From assembly GCF_003344625.1 (NCBI RefSeq), contig NZ_QPKJ02000001.1, forward strand, positions 620,001 through 684,000: a DNA stretch of 64,000 nucleotides. The letters are read 5' to 3'. This DNA comes from Solirubrobacter deserti. GTDB taxonomy: Bacteria; Actinomycetota; Thermoleophilia; Solirubrobacterales; Solirubrobacteraceae. Below, in pieces: positions 18,867 through 30,200 of the stretch; positions within the stretch are counted from its first letter, which is position 1; each line of letters begins with the position of its first letter. The notes beneath the pieces are model-generated. The model worked only from the letters and a program-made list of their open reading frames with translations, was not told the origin of the DNA and made no database searches. A program made the position numbers and the translations under genes.

Positions 18867-19412
18867 TCACGTCCGTCCTCGGACCAGCTCGTCCAGCAGC
18901 GTCTCGGGGTCGGCCGCGACCTTCAGGCCGGCGCGGGTCTCCGGGCGCAGGAAGCCCTCGGTGACCGAATGGTCGAGGAACGTCGTGAGGCCGTCGTAGT
19001 AGCCGTTGGTGTTGACCAGGCCGAGCGGCTTGTCGTGGATGCCGAGATAGCTCCACGTGTAGACCTCGATGAGCTCCTCGAGCGTGCCGATCCCGCCCGG
19101 GAGCGCGACGAATGCGTCGCTGAGCTCGGCCATCCGCGCCTTGCGCTCGTGCATGTCGGCGACGGTGTGGAGCTCTGTCAGCCCTGGGTGGGCGACCTCG
19201 CGGTCGACCAGCACCTGCGGGATGACGCCGACGACCTCGCCGCCGTGGGCGAGCGCCGTGTCGGCGACCGCGCCCATCAGGCCGACGGACGCGCCGCCGT
19301 AGACGAGCCGCAGGCCGCGCTGCGCGAGCACCGCCGCGAGTTGCCGGGCGGCTTCGAGGTACGCCGGGTCGTTGCCGGCGCTCGAGCCGCAGTACACGCA
19401 GACGGACTTCAC
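18867..19412 (-). CDS. LOG-family (TIGR00730) Rossmann-fold protein
   Basis: 181 residues. N-terminal [12 protein letters not shown], the nucleotide-binding [13 protein letters not shown], and the family hallmark PGGIGTLEE followed by [12 protein letters not shown] identify the LOG (cytokinin riboside 5'-monophosphate phosphoribohydrolase) family. Bacterial members release bases from nucleoside 5'-monophosphates. The GTG at 19412 overlaps the TGA of the upstream aminotransferase-fold gene (GTGA), so they are translationally coupled. An ATG at 19460 would add a low-complexity Arg/Pro leader and is less likely. Confidence 0.9.
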   Translation of the reverse strand: MKSVCVYCGSSAGNDPAYLEAARQLAAVLAQRGLRLVYGGASVGLMGAVADTALAHGGEVVGVIPQVLVDREVAHPGLTELHTVADMHERKARMAELSDAFVALPGGIGTLEELIEVYTWSYLGIHDKPLGLVNTNGYYDGLTTFLDHSVTEGFLRPETRAGLKVAADPETLLDELVRGRT

Positions 19413-20473
19413 GGCTCGAGCGCCTCCAGCAGGCGGTCGAGGTCGGACTCGTCGTTCCACGCGCCGACCGACGCGCGCAGGTACGGCGTGCCCGGCAGGT
19501 CGCGGACGGCGACGCCGCGCTCGAGCAGCTGCTCACGCTTGGCCTCGGGTTCGTCGACCTCGAAGGCGATCAGGGTCGAGCGGCCGCGGGGCGCGACCGT
19601 GTAGCCGGCGTCGGCGAGCGCGGTGGCGAAGCGGTCGGCGAGGTCGGCGGCGCGGGTGATGATCGCGTCCAGGCCCTCAGCCTCCAGGACCTCGAGCGCG
19701 GCGGCCGACAGCGCGACCGCTTCGCGCGGGAGCGGCAGGTCGAAGCGGCTCGCGACCGACTTGAGCGGGCTCTGCAGGCCCAGGCTGGTGTCCTCGAACG
19801 AGAAGTACGTGGGGTTGACGGTCCGCACCCGCTCGCCGAGCTCGGGGTCCAGGTAGAGCATCCCGGTGCCGTCGGCGCCGCACAGCCACTTCTGACCGGC
19901 GGCGGCGTAGGCGGCGCAGTTGAGCTCGCCGACGTCGACCCGCACGGCACCCGAGCCCTGCGCGCCGTCGAGGATCACCGGCACCGGCACCTCGGCGAGC
20001 TCCGCGGGGGCGAGCTCGCCCGTGATCCAGCTGACATGGCTGGCGGCGACGAGCGTCGTCTTCGCGGTGACCGCGTTGGCGAGCTCGGCGAACGGCACGG
20101 CCTTGATGGTCGCCCCGCGGTGGCGCGCGCCGATCAGCGGGCCGATCAGGCCGGGGTGCTCGGCGTCGGAGGTGACGATCTCGTCCGCCGGGCCGATGTC
20201 CATGCCCGCCAGCACGGCGCCGAGCCCCGCGCTCGTCCCGCTCGTGACCGCGACGTGCTCCGGGGCGGCGTGCATCACGCGCGCGTATCCCTCCCGCAGG
20301 CCGGCGGCGAGGTCGTGGCGGCGCGCGAAGTGCGCGTGCAGGCGGCCCTCGCTGAGCTGGGCGTCGAGCTCCGCACGCGCCGTCTCGGCGGCGGCAAGCG
20401 GAATCGGCCCGTCCGTACCCGCATTCAGGTACGCGATCGACTGCAGCACGGGGAACTGGTCACGGAACGCCAT
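19409..20473 (-). CDS. class V aminotransferase-fold PLP enzyme
   Basis: 354 residues, PLP fold type I. N-terminal [14 protein letters not shown], the cofactor-stacking region [18 protein letters not shown]-ring Asp in [12 protein letters not shown] and Schiff-base Lys in [12 protein letters not shown] match the class V group (cysteine desulfurase/isopenicillin-N-epimerase-like). No desulfurase active-site Cys loop is evident in the C-terminal half, so desulfurase activity is not indicated. It is co-translated with the LOG-family gene. Reaction unknown; lyase, epimerase or aminotransferase are all possible. Confidence 0.86.
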   Translation of the reverse strand: MAFRDQFPVLQSIAYLNAGTDGPIPLAAAETARAELDAQLSEGRLHAHFARRHDLAAGLREGYARVMHAAPEHVAVTSGTSAGLGAVLAGMDIGPADEIVTSDAEHPGLIGPLIGARHRGATIKAVPFAELANAVTAKTTLVAASHVSWITGELAPAELAEVPVPVILDGAQGSGAVRVDVGELNCAAYAAAGQKWLCGADGTGMLYLDPELGERVRTVNPTYFSFEDTSLGLQSPLKSVASRFDLPLPREAVALSAAALEVLEAEGLDAIITRAADLADRFATALADAGYTVAPRGRSTLIAFEVDEPEAKREQLLERGVAVRDLPGTPYLRASVGAWNDESDLDRLLEALEP

Positions 20474-20485
20474 GGCCGGCGGACC

Positions 20486-21085
20486 CTAGCGTCCGCAGAC
20501 CGGCCAGGGCGAGGCGCCCTCCCGCGCGTACAGGATCGCGGCGCGTCGGTTCTGCTCGGCCTCCGACGCTGCGGCCGGGTTGCCCGAGCCGCCGACGCTC
20601 TGCCATGTGCTGAGCGTGAATTGGTACTTGCCGTAGAACCCGTTGCCGGTGTTCGTGGCCGGGTCGCCGCCCGACTCGCACGCGGCGATCGCCTCCAGCG
20701 CGGGGGAGGCAGTGGCGTTGCGCGCCTTCGCCCGCGCCCGGGCCGCCCGCCGACGGTCCTTGCGCTCCTCGCGCCGGATGTCGCTCCGGAGCGATCGGAT
20801 CCGGCGCGCGAGCGTGGCGGGAGCATCACCGCTCACGCGGCGCCGGTACTGCGCGGGCGAGAACCCCTCGCCGCGCTCGTTCGCGAGCCGGCGGGCCAGC
20901 GGCCACGCCTTGCGCGTCAAGCGCTCCTGGGCGAGCGCGGTCCGTTCGTACTGCATCTGGTCGGCCACGGTGAGATGGCCGGCGAGGGGGACCTGGAAGT
21001 CCGACTGGGCGGCGGCGTGCGCCGTCGCGGGTACTGCGAGAGTCGCGGCGCCCACGGCCAGAAGAGCGGTCGTGGTCGTGCGCAT
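20486..21085 (-). CDS. resuscitation-promoting-factor-like transglycosylase, secreted
   Basis: 199 residues. A signal peptide (TTTALLAVGAATLAVPATAHA) is followed by a helical, Arg/Lys-rich linker (about 60-125: RSLRSDIRREERKDRRRAAR). The C-terminal Rpf/transglycosylase domain (about 127-199) begins LEAIAACESGGDP with catalytic Glu in CESGG, then NGFYGKYQFTLSTWQSVGG. Rpf domains cleave peptidoglycan and promote growth resumption. The ATG at 21085 is preceded by AAAGG at a good distance; the longer frame to 21121 has none. Confidence 0.9.
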   Translation of the reverse strand: MRTTTTALLAVGAATLAVPATAHAAAQSDFQVPLAGHLTVADQMQYERTALAQERLTRKAWPLARRLANERGEGFSPAQYRRRVSGDAPATLARRIRSLRSDIRREERKDRRRAARARAKARNATASPALEAIAACESGGDPATNTGNGFYGKYQFTLSTWQSVGGSGNPAAASEAEQNRRAAILYAREGASPWPVCGR

Positions 21086-21288
21086 GGTGAAACCTTTCGT
21101 CGCTTGCGGCGAGCGGGACACCGTAGCGGCCTCGGCCCAATCAGGTCCGGTTCCCGGAGGGGTGCGTGACGTTGGTCCCGCTCAGCGCAACTCGCGTTGT
21201 GCACCCCGTGTGCGCAGCGCTTGCGCGGCGCCAGCGGTGTGGTCGCCGTTGACGTCGGTTTGAACCCGCAAGTCCGCGGCTCACTAGC

Positions 21289-23247
21289 ATGGCCGCCGTG
21301 CGCGTCCCGCTTCCCGACGGCTCTGTCCGTGAGCTTCCCGACGGTTCCACCGGAGCCGACCTCGCCGCCGATATCGGCCCTGGCCTGGCCCGCGCGGCGC
21401 TGGCCATCCGCGTCCTGGACGCCGACAAGACGGAGAAGCGCGACGGAACGGCCTACGACGACGGGCGCATCATCGACCTCGACGTGCCGCTGACGGACGG
21501 GCAGCCGATCGAGATCGTGACCGCGAAGGCGGGGGACGGAGACGCGCTGAAGCTGCTGCGCCACGACATCGCGCACGTGCTGGCCGAATCGGTCCTCGAG
21601 CTCTATCCCGGCACCAAGGTGAGCATCGGCCCGCCGATCGCCGAGGGCTTCTACTACGACTTCGAGTTCCCGCCCGGCGTGACGATCAACGAGGACGACT
21701 TCCCGAAGATCGAAGCGCAGATGAAAAAGCACGTGAAGGCGGCGGAGCCGTTCGTGCGCTCGGAGGCCACCACGGCCGAGGCGATCGACCGCTACCTGCG
21801 CGAGGACCAGCCGTACAAGGTCGAGCTGATCGAAGACCTGGTGACCAACCAGGGCGTCCAGACGGTCGGCATCTACCAGAACGGCGAGTTCCGGGACCTG
21901 TGCCGCGGCCCGCACGCGCCCGACACGGGCCGGGCGAAGGCGTTCAAGCTCACCTCGGTCGCCGGCGCGTACTGGCGCGGCGACGCGAACCGCCAGATGC
22001 TCACGCGCATCTACGGCACCGCGTTCGCGACCAAGGAGGAGCTCGCCGAGCACCTGGAGCGCCTCGAGGAGGCGCGCAAGCGCGACCACCGCAAGCTCGG
22101 CAAGGAGCTCGAGCTGTTCATGTTCTCCGAGCTGTCGCCGGGGTCGCCGTTCTGGTTCCCGAACGGCATGGCGATCTGGAACGAGCTCACCAAGCTCTGG
22201 CGCACGGAGAACTCGCAGCGCGGCTACAAGGAAGTCAAGACGCCGATCCTGTACACGAGCGAGCTGTTCAAGCGCTCGGGCCACTGGCACGTGTACGGCG
22301 AGAACATGTACTTCACGGACGTCGAGGGCGACCAGCAGGGCCTCAAGCCCATGAACTGCCCGGCGCACACGCAGCTCTACGACAGCCAGCGCCGCAGCTA
22401 CCGCGACCTTCCGATCCGCTACTCCGAGCAGGGCCTCGTGCACCGCCACGAGCCGTCCGGCACGCTGCACGGCCTGCTGCGCGTCCGCCACATCACGCAG
22501 GACGACGCCCACATCTTCTGCACCGAGGAGCAGATCGAGGAGGAGGTCATCCGCTGCCTCGAGTTCGGCTTCGCGATCTACGAGCGGTTCGGCTTCGAGC
22601 CGCGGCTGGAGCTCTCCACCCGCCCGGAGAAGCGGATCGGCACCGAGGACATGTGGGACCGCGCCGAAGCGGCGCTCCAGAACGCGCTCGACAAGCGCGG
22701 CCTCGCGTACGAGATCAACGAGGGCGACGGCGCCTTCTACGGCCCGAAGATCGACCTGCACATGACCGACGCGATCGGCCGCTCCTGGCAGCTCGGCACG
22801 GTGCAGCTGGACTACGTGATGCCGGAGCGCTTCGACCTCACGTACACGGGCGCGGACAACGCCGACCACCGCCCGGTGATGATCCACCGCGCGCTGATGG
22901 GCTCCTTCGAGCGCTTCATCGGCATGCTCGTCGAGCACTACGCGGGTGAGTTCCCGGTCTGGCTGGCGCCGGTCCAGGCGATCGTGCTCCCGGTGGCGGA
23001 CCGGCACGTCGAATACGCGCGCGAGCTGCAAAGCGCGCTGGACGGCTTCCGCGTCGAGGTCGACGACCGCACCGAGTCGATCGGCCGCAAGATCCGCGAG
23101 GCCGAGCTGCGCAAGATCCCGTACATGCTCGTGGTCGGCGACCGCGAGGTGCAGGAGCGGACGGCGTCGGTGCGCCGGCACAAGGAAGGCGACCAGGGCG
23201 CGCTCGATCTCGAGGGCCTGAAGGCGCAGCTCTCGGCGGCCGAGTAG
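21289..23247 (+). CDS. thrS: threonyl-tRNA synthetase
   Basis: 652 residues, full length. Order: TGS domain (1-65), second editing domain with the HDIAH zinc/editing motif at 92-96, class II catalytic core (about 250-540) with motif 2 around VHRHEPSGTLHGLLRVR, zinc ligand Cys 357 in MNCPAH, and C-terminal anticodon-binding domain (about 550-650, WLAPVQAIVLPV). It charges tRNA-Thr in the cytoplasm. It heads the conserved order thrS-infC-rpmI-rplT-pheS-pheT, which here is interrupted after infC. The ATG at 21289 was used; a GTG nine bases on is an alternative. No T-box leader was recognised upstream. Confidence 0.97.
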   Translation: MAAVRVPLPDGSVRELPDGSTGADLAADIGPGLARAALAIRVLDADKTEKRDGTAYDDGRIIDLDVPLTDGQPIEIVTAKAGDGDALKLLRHDIAHVLAESVLELYPGTKVSIGPPIAEGFYYDFEFPPGVTINEDDFPKIEAQMKKHVKAAEPFVRSEATTAEAIDRYLREDQPYKVELIEDLVTNQGVQTVGIYQNGEFRDLCRGPHAPDTGRAKAFKLTSVAGAYWRGDANRQMLTRIYGTAFATKEELAEHLERLEEARKRDHRKLGKELELFMFSELSPGSPFWFPNGMAIWNELTKLWRTENSQRGYKEVKTPILYTSELFKRSGHWHVYGENMYFTDVEGDQQGLKPMNCPAHTQLYDSQRRSYRDLPIRYSEQGLVHRHEPSGTLHGLLRVRHITQDDAHIFCTEEQIEEEVIRCLEFGFAIYERFGFEPRLELSTRPEKRIGTEDMWDRAEAALQNALDKRGLAYEINEGDGAFYGPKIDLHMTDAIGRSWQLGTVQLDYVMPERFDLTYTGADNADHRPVMIHRALMGSFERFIGMLVEHYAGEFPVWLAPVQAIVLPVADRHVEYARELQSALDGFRVEVDDRTESIGRKIREAELRKIPYMLVVGDREVQERTASVRRHKEGDQGALDLEGLKAQLSAAE

Positions 23248-23248
23248 G

Positions 23249-23285
23249 GGGTGACCCGCGGGCATCCGTGCCCCTCGGGTAACCC
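23249..23285 (+). terminator. hairpin behind thrS, possible terminator
   Basis: Two bases past the thrS stop. Arms GGGTGACCCG and CGGGTAACCC (one mismatch) enclose an inner stem GGGCA/TGCCC. No T-tract follows, so it could be a Rho-type or mRNA-stability structure. Confidence 0.4.
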
Positions 23286-23347
23286 TCTGCCGTTGACGAA
23301 TCCGTGTCTCGGGCTCAGCCGGAGTATTCGGTCCTCGGAACGGGAAC

Positions 23348-23377
23348 TTGAGCCGCAGCGATGTTTCGCCCTATACT
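23348..23377 (+). promoter_or_regulatory. predicted infC promoter
   Basis: TTGAGC (23348-23353), 18-bp spacer, TATACT (23372-23377). It gives a leader of about 60 nt before the infC ATG. Confidence 0.55.
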
Positions 23378-23443
23378 TCGTGACGTTGAATACGCGTTCC
23401 CATACCGCGCCGCGTTCTTGACGTACGGCGCCTACACCAGCTA

Positions 23444-24019
23444 ATGCCGGTCCCTCGCAGGTTTGACCGGCAGCCGCCGGAGCGTGATACCACCCGCGTC
23501 AACGAGCGCATCCGCGTTCCCGAGGTTCGTCTCATCGACGACACCGGTCAGCAGGTCGGCATCATGCGCACCCAAGACGCTCTGCGGCGAGCCCAGGAAA
23601 AGGACCTCGACCTGGTCGAGGTGGCGGCGGAGGCCAAGCCCCCCGTTGTGCGCATCCTGGACTACTCGAAGTACAAGTACGAGCAGGCGCAGAAGGCCAA
23701 GTCGGCCCGCAAGCACCAGCAGACGATCAACGTCCGTGAGATCAAGTTCCGGCCGAAGATCGCCCAGCACGACTACGACACCAAGAAGGGCCACGTCGAG
23801 CGCTTCCTGAAGGCGCGCGACAAGGTCAAGGTCACCATCATGTTCCGCGGGCGCGAGATGGCGCACCCGGAACGCGGCGAGATGATCCTCAACCGCCTCG
23901 CCGAGGACCTCAACGAGCTCGCCGTCGTCGAGCAGCGGCCCCAGCAGGACGGCCGCAACATGACGATGATGCTCGGGCCGGCGAAGGCCGCGCCGAGCGA
24001 CACGAGCAAGCCCGCTTAG
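23444..24019 (+). CDS. infC: translation initiation factor IF-3
   Basis: 191 residues, slightly longer than the usual 170-180 because of an N-terminal extension ([18 protein letters not shown]) before the conserved [14 protein letters not shown]. The N-domain ends near residue 85 ([17 protein letters not shown]). The C-domain contains [19 protein letters not shown] and [16 protein letters not shown], which bind the 30S subunit and monitor initiator tRNA. It uses ATG rather than the AUU start known from enterobacterial infC, so AUU-dependent autocontrol is not expected. A strong hairpin follows the gene, and rpmI-rplT do not follow directly. Confidence 0.97.
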   Translation: MPVPRRFDRQPPERDTTRVNERIRVPEVRLIDDTGQQVGIMRTQDALRRAQEKDLDLVEVAAEAKPPVVRILDYSKYKYEQAQKAKSARKHQQTINVREIKFRPKIAQHDYDTKKGHVERFLKARDKVKVTIMFRGREMAHPERGEMILNRLAEDLNELAVVEQRPQQDGRNMTMMLGPAKAAPSDTSKPA

Positions 24020-24026
24020 CGCTTCC

Positions 24027-24054
24027 GCGAGCCGCCCCGATCGGGGCGGCTCGC
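24027..24054 (+). terminator. infC terminator
   Basis: A perfect 12-bp stem (GCGAGCCGCCCC / GGGGCGGCTCGC) around GATC starts 8 bp after the infC stop, followed by a weakly T-rich stretch. It separates infC from the giant gene. Confidence 0.7.
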
Positions 24055-24155
24055 CCGCTTTCCAGCGCTTTTCTCGCCCGCCGCACTCGGCCGCGTCAAC
24101 GCGGCGTGCCGTTTCTCAGGCCTAACTGCGGCCTTCTAGCACGCGTCCGACAGAA

Positions 24156-24169
24156 GATGGTTCACCATC
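24156..24169. promoter_or_regulatory. palindrome over the -35 of the giant gene
   Basis: GATGGTTCACCATC: perfect 6-bp arms around TC, overlapping the -35 hexamer (24161-24166). Its position suits a repressor operator; no regulator gene lies nearby. Confidence 0.4.
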
Positions 24170-24189
24170 CGGCGAAGGACGTGTAGTAT
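24161..24189 (+). promoter_or_regulatory. predicted promoter of the giant secreted gene
   Basis: TTCACC (24161-24166), 17-bp spacer, TAGTAT (24184-24189). The leader of about 45 nt carries GAGGAGG 8-10 nt before the GTG at 24241. Confidence 0.5.
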
Positions 24190-24240
24190 CGCGCCCTGAG
24201 AGACAAAAGGCTGTCCAGGCCGAGGAGGAGGGCAAACTCT

Positions 24241-27200
24241 GTGAGGGCTGTTGGGTTGCTGGACGCGACGTCACGTCTGCGTCCAGGTTGGCGTGTGGTG
24301 CCTTTGGCGCTGCTCGTCTTGTGTTTGTGGTTGCTCGCTGCGGCGAGCGCATCGGCGCAGACGCCGAGCAAGGTGCTCGTGTTCCACGGGGGTGCGAACG
24401 CGACCAACGACGCCGGTGTCGCGGCCATCACCGCGATCGGCGACGCGAACGACTTCGACGTCGACGCGGGCAGCGACGCGACGGCGATCACTGCGGCGAA
24501 CCTCGCGAACTACCGCGCGGTCGTCTTCCTCAACAGCGCGGGTGACCGCCTGAATGCGGCGCAGGAGGGTGCGCTGCAGGCCTACATCGAGGGCGGCGGC
24601 GGCTTCGTCGGTATCGGCTCCTCCGCGGAGGCCGAGACCGGCAACACGTTCTTCAACGGCCTGATCGGTGCTCGCCCCGCGGCGAACAGCCCGACGACCG
24701 CCAGTACGCAGGTCGTCGCATCCGGCGACCGTGTGCACCCCGCCACGCGCGACCTCCCGCTGGAGTGGACGCGCGAGGACATCTGGTACACGTGGACCAC
24801 GCGCCCGACGGGCACGGTCCACACCGTCGCGCGCTACCGCGCGCCCGGCGCCCCGGCCGGCGACGGCACCGCCACGGGCGGCACCGACTGGCCGATCTCC
24901 TGGTGCCGTGACTTCCAGGGCGGCCGCTCGTTCTACACCGGCATGGGCCGCACCGCGGCCGCGTTCGGGCAGGAGAACCTGCGCAAGCACCTGACCGGCG
25001 CCATCGAATGGGCGGCCGGCCTCGTGCGCGGCGGCTGCAAGGCGACGATCAACTCCAACTACAAGAGCGAGCGCGTCACCAGCGGCGTCGGCGGCCTCCC
25101 GGTCTCCGGCGAGTCGCACGGTGTCGCGCCGGTCAAGAACGGCTGGGTCTTCTACATCGGCCGCGCCGACTGCCGCAGCAACGAAGAGCGCGGCAAGATG
25201 ATCGGCCAGCCGTCGAGCCCGCGCATCCTCGACTTCGCCAACCGCAACGTCGGCGTCGGCTGCGGCACGATCCACCTGTGGGATCCGAAGGCCGCCACCG
25301 GCACCGTCAACAGCGGCATCACGCAGGTCGGCGTCATCCCGGTCTACGGCGATCGTGGCGGCGGAGACGAGATCAACGGCAAGATCGAGACCGGCCTGCT
25401 CGGCATCGCTCCGTCGCCGGACTTCACCACCACCGGCCATATCTATCTGCAGTACTTCCCGACCTTCAACCCGGACAACCCGGTGCTGCCGGGCCTCGCC
25501 GACGGCGACGCGCGCCGGATCACGAAGATCGGCAAGGGCCGCATCTCGCGCTTCACGGTCGACCTGACCACCAAGAAGCTCAAGATGGACTCCGAGGTCA
25601 AGATCTTCGAGTACGACTCGCAGGTCTACTCCTGCTGCCACCGCGGTGGCGGCATGGCCTTCGACTCCAAGGGCAACCTCTACGTCACGACGGGCGACTC
25701 GAACTCCTCGCAGAGCACGAGCGGCACGTCCGGCAACCACCCCGGCATCAAGTGCCCGGTCGGGCCCGCCACCGAGGTGTCCAACAACCACTGCGGCGCC
25801 GCCAACTACTCGATCCGTGATGCGCGCCGGACGGCGGGCAACACGAACGACTACAACGGCAAGATGCTGCGGATCAACCCGATCGAGCAGCTCGCCGACG
25901 GCGCGCCGGTCACACCCGGCGTCGGGACCACGTACAGCATCCCGGGCGCGGACGCACCCAACGGCCCGAACCTGTTCAGCGGCACCGAAGAGGGCGGCGG
26001 CAAGACCAAGCCCGAGATCTACGCGATGGGTCTGCGCAACCCGTCGCGCATGGCGATCGACCCGAAGACCGACGTCCCGTACGCCGCGTGGGTCGGTCCG
26101 GACGCCACCACCCCGTCGCGGACGATGGGACCGTCGACGTACGAGAGCGCGACGCAGCTCCCGAGCGCCGGCAATTACGGCTGGCCGTACTGCATGGGCA
26201 ACCAGCAGGCCTACCGTGACCGCGTCGGGACCAACGGCGCGCTGCGCACGACCAACGGCCCCGGCTTCGTGGACGGCGGCCCGGTCGCCGGCCCGACCGC
26301 CGGCCCGACGCCCGGCTGGTACGACTGCAAGAACCTCGTCAACGACTCGCCGAATAACACCGGCCTGACGACCCTGCCGCATACCACGGGCACGGGCAAG
26401 GACGCCGGCACGGCGCGCAAGCTGAACCTCTGGTACAGCCGCGGCAACCCGGGCGGCAACGGCTGCCCCGAGTTCCCCCGTCCGACCGGGGCGAACAACG
26501 CGCCGGACTACGGCGCCACCAACACGCAGCTGTGCCCGTACCTGACCGCCTCCGGCGCGACGGTGTTCTCGGGCCCGGTCTACCGCTACGACGACGCGGC
26601 GACCGACAACTCGGTCCGCTGGCCCAAGTACTGGGACGGCCGCTGGTTCCTGAACGACTTCAGCAACAGCAGCGCCAAGCACGGCCTGCTGCTCGACCCG
26701 GCGACTGACCAGGACGGCGCTCAGCCCGTGTACGCGGACTCGCTGCGCGACGGCTCTGGCTTCCAATGGGGCGCGAGCTACATGGACTCGAAGTTCGGTG
26801 CGGACGGCGCGCTCTACGTGCAGGTCTACCAGGGCTTCTTCGACACGGGCAACGACGTCGGTCTGTTCCGGCTGTCCTACACGGGCGGCCCGGACACGCC
26901 GACCGCCGACCCGCAGTGGCGCTCGACGTCCACCGCGCGTCAGGTCGCGTTCTCGCTCGGCGCCTCCGGTGGCGTCAGCTACGAGTGGGACTTCGGTGAC
27001 GGCACGGCCAAGTCGACCGAGGCCAACCCGACCCACACGTACGCGCAGACCGGCACCTACACGGCGAGCCTGACCGTCACGTACGCCGACGGTGAGAAGC
27101 AGACCAAGACCTCGCTGGTCACGGTGGGCGCGGACTCCGCGGCCCCGACCACGACGGTCCAGATCAACGGCCAGACCCCGGCGGCGAGCTACACGGCGCC

Positions 27201-30200
27201 CGTTGAGGTCACCGTGCGCGCGACCGACGGCACCGGCGCCACCGGCGTCGAGTGGATCGAGCATCGCGTCGACGGCGGCGCGTGGACCCGTGCCACCAAC
27301 ACGGGCAACGCCGAGCCGTTCGAGGCGAAGTTCACGGTGCGCGGCCAGGGCTCGCACACGGTCGAGTACCGTGCCCGCGACCGCGCCGGCAACCAGACCG
27401 ATCCGGTCGGCTCGGTCACGTTCACGATCAACCTCAACACGGGCGGCACCTCCTGCCTCCCGCAGTCGGATGAGTTCAGCGGTTCGGCGCTCGACGCCAA
27501 GTGGACCGTGCTGCGCTCCGCGGGCGGCGGCCCCACGGTGTCCAACGGGCACGTGAACCTCCCGATCCTGCAGGGCGACTTCATCGCCAACGACGCGCTC
27601 GCCTCCAATACCGTCCTCACGGACGCGCCGAACGGCGAGTGGACGGCGACGGCCAAGCTCGAGACCAGCGGCCTCAACGCCAACGGTGAGCAGGCCGGCA
27701 TCGTGCTGTGGAAGTCCGAGCAGCCGAACACGTTCGCCAAGCTCGTCGCGATCCAGTCGAGCAACGGCACGCACCAGTTCGAGTTCATCGTCACCCAGAA
27801 CGGTGCGGTCAACCCGCCGATCGGCTCGAGCATCACGCCCGCTCCGGGCGGCCAGCTGCCGGCGTACGTGCTCCTGCGTGCCCGCAACAACGGCACGAAC
27901 ATCATCGGTGAGTTCTCCACCGACGACGGCGCGAGCTGGACCCGCGTCGGCACGGCGACCCACGCCGCGCCGATCACGGGTGCGCTGAAGGTCGGCCCGG
28001 TCGCGTTCCGCGGCTCCAACGGCGGCGGCACCGCGTCGTTCGACTACCTGCGCGTCCACAGCGGCTCGGCCGAGGACACACCGGTCAACTGCACCGCCGG
28101 CTGCTCCCCGCAGTCGGATCAGTTCACCGGCTCGGAGCTCCACCCCAAGTGGGAGATCCTGAACCCGTCCTCCGGGAACGCCCCGAGCGTCTCCGGCGGC
28201 CACCTGACGCTGCCGGTCATCCAGGGCGACCTGTACGGCGGCACGGCCACGGCCCAGGTGCTCTATCAGGACGCTCCGACGGGCTCGTGGGTCGCCACGG
28301 CGAAGATCGCCCACGAGAACATCAACCGCAACGGCGAAGCGGCCGGTCTGGCGCTGATCAACAGCACCAACCCGAACCACTTCCTCAAGACGGCTCTGCA
28401 GTACAAGAGCGACGTCGATCCGGAGACGGCGGGCGACCAGCCCGGCAAGTGGGCGGAGCGCGTCCTGACGGCCAACGGCGAGGCGGTCACCCTGCCGCCG
28501 GCGACGGTGCCGTGGCCGAACTCGGGTGGGCTCTCGACCGCCGGCGACTACGTCTGGGTGCGGTTCGTGCATGACGCCACGGCGGGCACGATCACGACCT
28601 GGACGTCGACCGAGGGCTCGACGTTCACCTCGTTCGGCGCGCCGATCAGCGTCTCGCAGTACCTGAGCCAGCCGGGCGGCCTCAAGCTCGGCCTGTTCGC
28701 CAAGCACGACGGTGGCGAGAACGACACGGTCCAGCTCGACGCGTTCAACGTCGTGCCCGGGACCGCCGACCCGCAGACCGCGGGCGACAACTGCGGTGGG
28801 GTCACCGCCTGCGTCCAGAACGACGAGTTCGACGGCGCGGCGCTCGATCCCAAGTGGGAGATCCGCAACTCGACGCCGGCCAACGTGGCCGTCGCCGGTG
28901 GCAAGCTCTCGCTGACGACCGCGCAGGGTGACGTCTCGGGCGCCAACTTCACGGCCCGCAACATCGCCCTGCAGGACGTGCCGACGGGCCCGTGGTCGGT
29001 GACCACGAAGCTCGACCACACGGCGATCAACCAGAACGGCGTTGCCGGCGGCCTCGTGATCTACGGCTCCGACAACCCGAACTACTTCGCCAAGATCGGC
29101 GTCCAGTACAAGACCAACGACCTCGGCGGGAACCCGATGAACGGGATCTGGGCCGAGCGCGTGCTGACCTCCAACGGGTCGATCAACGCCGGCTACGGCG
29201 GCAACTACCCGAACACCGGGAAGCTGACCCCGCAGACGGCCGACCTGTGGCTGCGAGCCACGTACGACGGCACGAACCTCGTGACCGAGTACTCCTACGA
29301 CGGCACGACGTTCGCCTCCATCGCCCAGGCGGTGCCGGTCAACGCGTCGACGTTCGGCGCCGGCGGCATCACCAAGGTCGGCCTGTTCGTCAAGCACGAC
29401 GGTGGCAACACCGCGCGGCCGATCAGCTTCGACTCGTTCAAGGTCGCGGCCGACAGCTGCGGTGGCGGCGGCGACTCCTCGCCGGCGCGCACGACGCACA
29501 CGCTCAACCCGGCCTCGCCGGACGGGACGAACGGCTACTACAAGTCGAACGTCACGGTCACGCTCAACGCCACGGACAACCAGGGCGGCACGGGCGTCGA
29601 CTACATCGAGTACCGCAACCAGGGCACGACCGCCTGGACGCGTTACAGCGATCCGATCGTCGTCGAGACGGCCGGTCGCAGCACGATCGAGTACCGCTCG
29701 GTCGACAAGGCGGGCAACACCGAGGCCACGCGCACGGTGACCTTCCAGATCGACAAGGCGGCGCCGACGACCACCGCGAAGCTCAACGGTGAGGCGCCGA
29801 AGGCCAACTACGACGGCCCGGTCCAGGTGGATCTCGACGCCACCGACGGCACCGGCTCCGGTGTCGCCAAGACCGAGGTCCGCGTCGACGGCGGCGAGTG
29901 GAAGCCGTACGAGGAGACGGAGACGATCCTCAACTCGGCGGCCGACCTCGCCAAGTGGGCGCAGGCTGGGGCCGGCGGCCTCAACTGGGTCGACGACCCG
30001 AACGGCGGCTACGCCCGCACGTTCGGCAACTTCGGCATGCCGTGGTACCCCGTCAAGGACTACGGCGACTTCTCGCTGAAGATGCAGTGGCGTGACTCCA
30101 GCACCGGCACCAGCGGCAACGGCGGCGTCTTCGTGCGCTTCCCGAACCCCACCGAGGCGGTCACGCGTCCGGCCGGCCAGCGTCACGCTTGCCAGGTCGG

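Noticed and set aside
21122..21288. Possible T-box or other leader RNA upstream of thrS
   Set aside because: No conserved T-box sequence or specifier hairpin could be recognised in the 170 bp before thrS.
20917..23265. 782-codon minus-strand frame opposite thrS
   Set aside because: thrS on the plus strand is unambiguous; the minus frame lacks any family signal.
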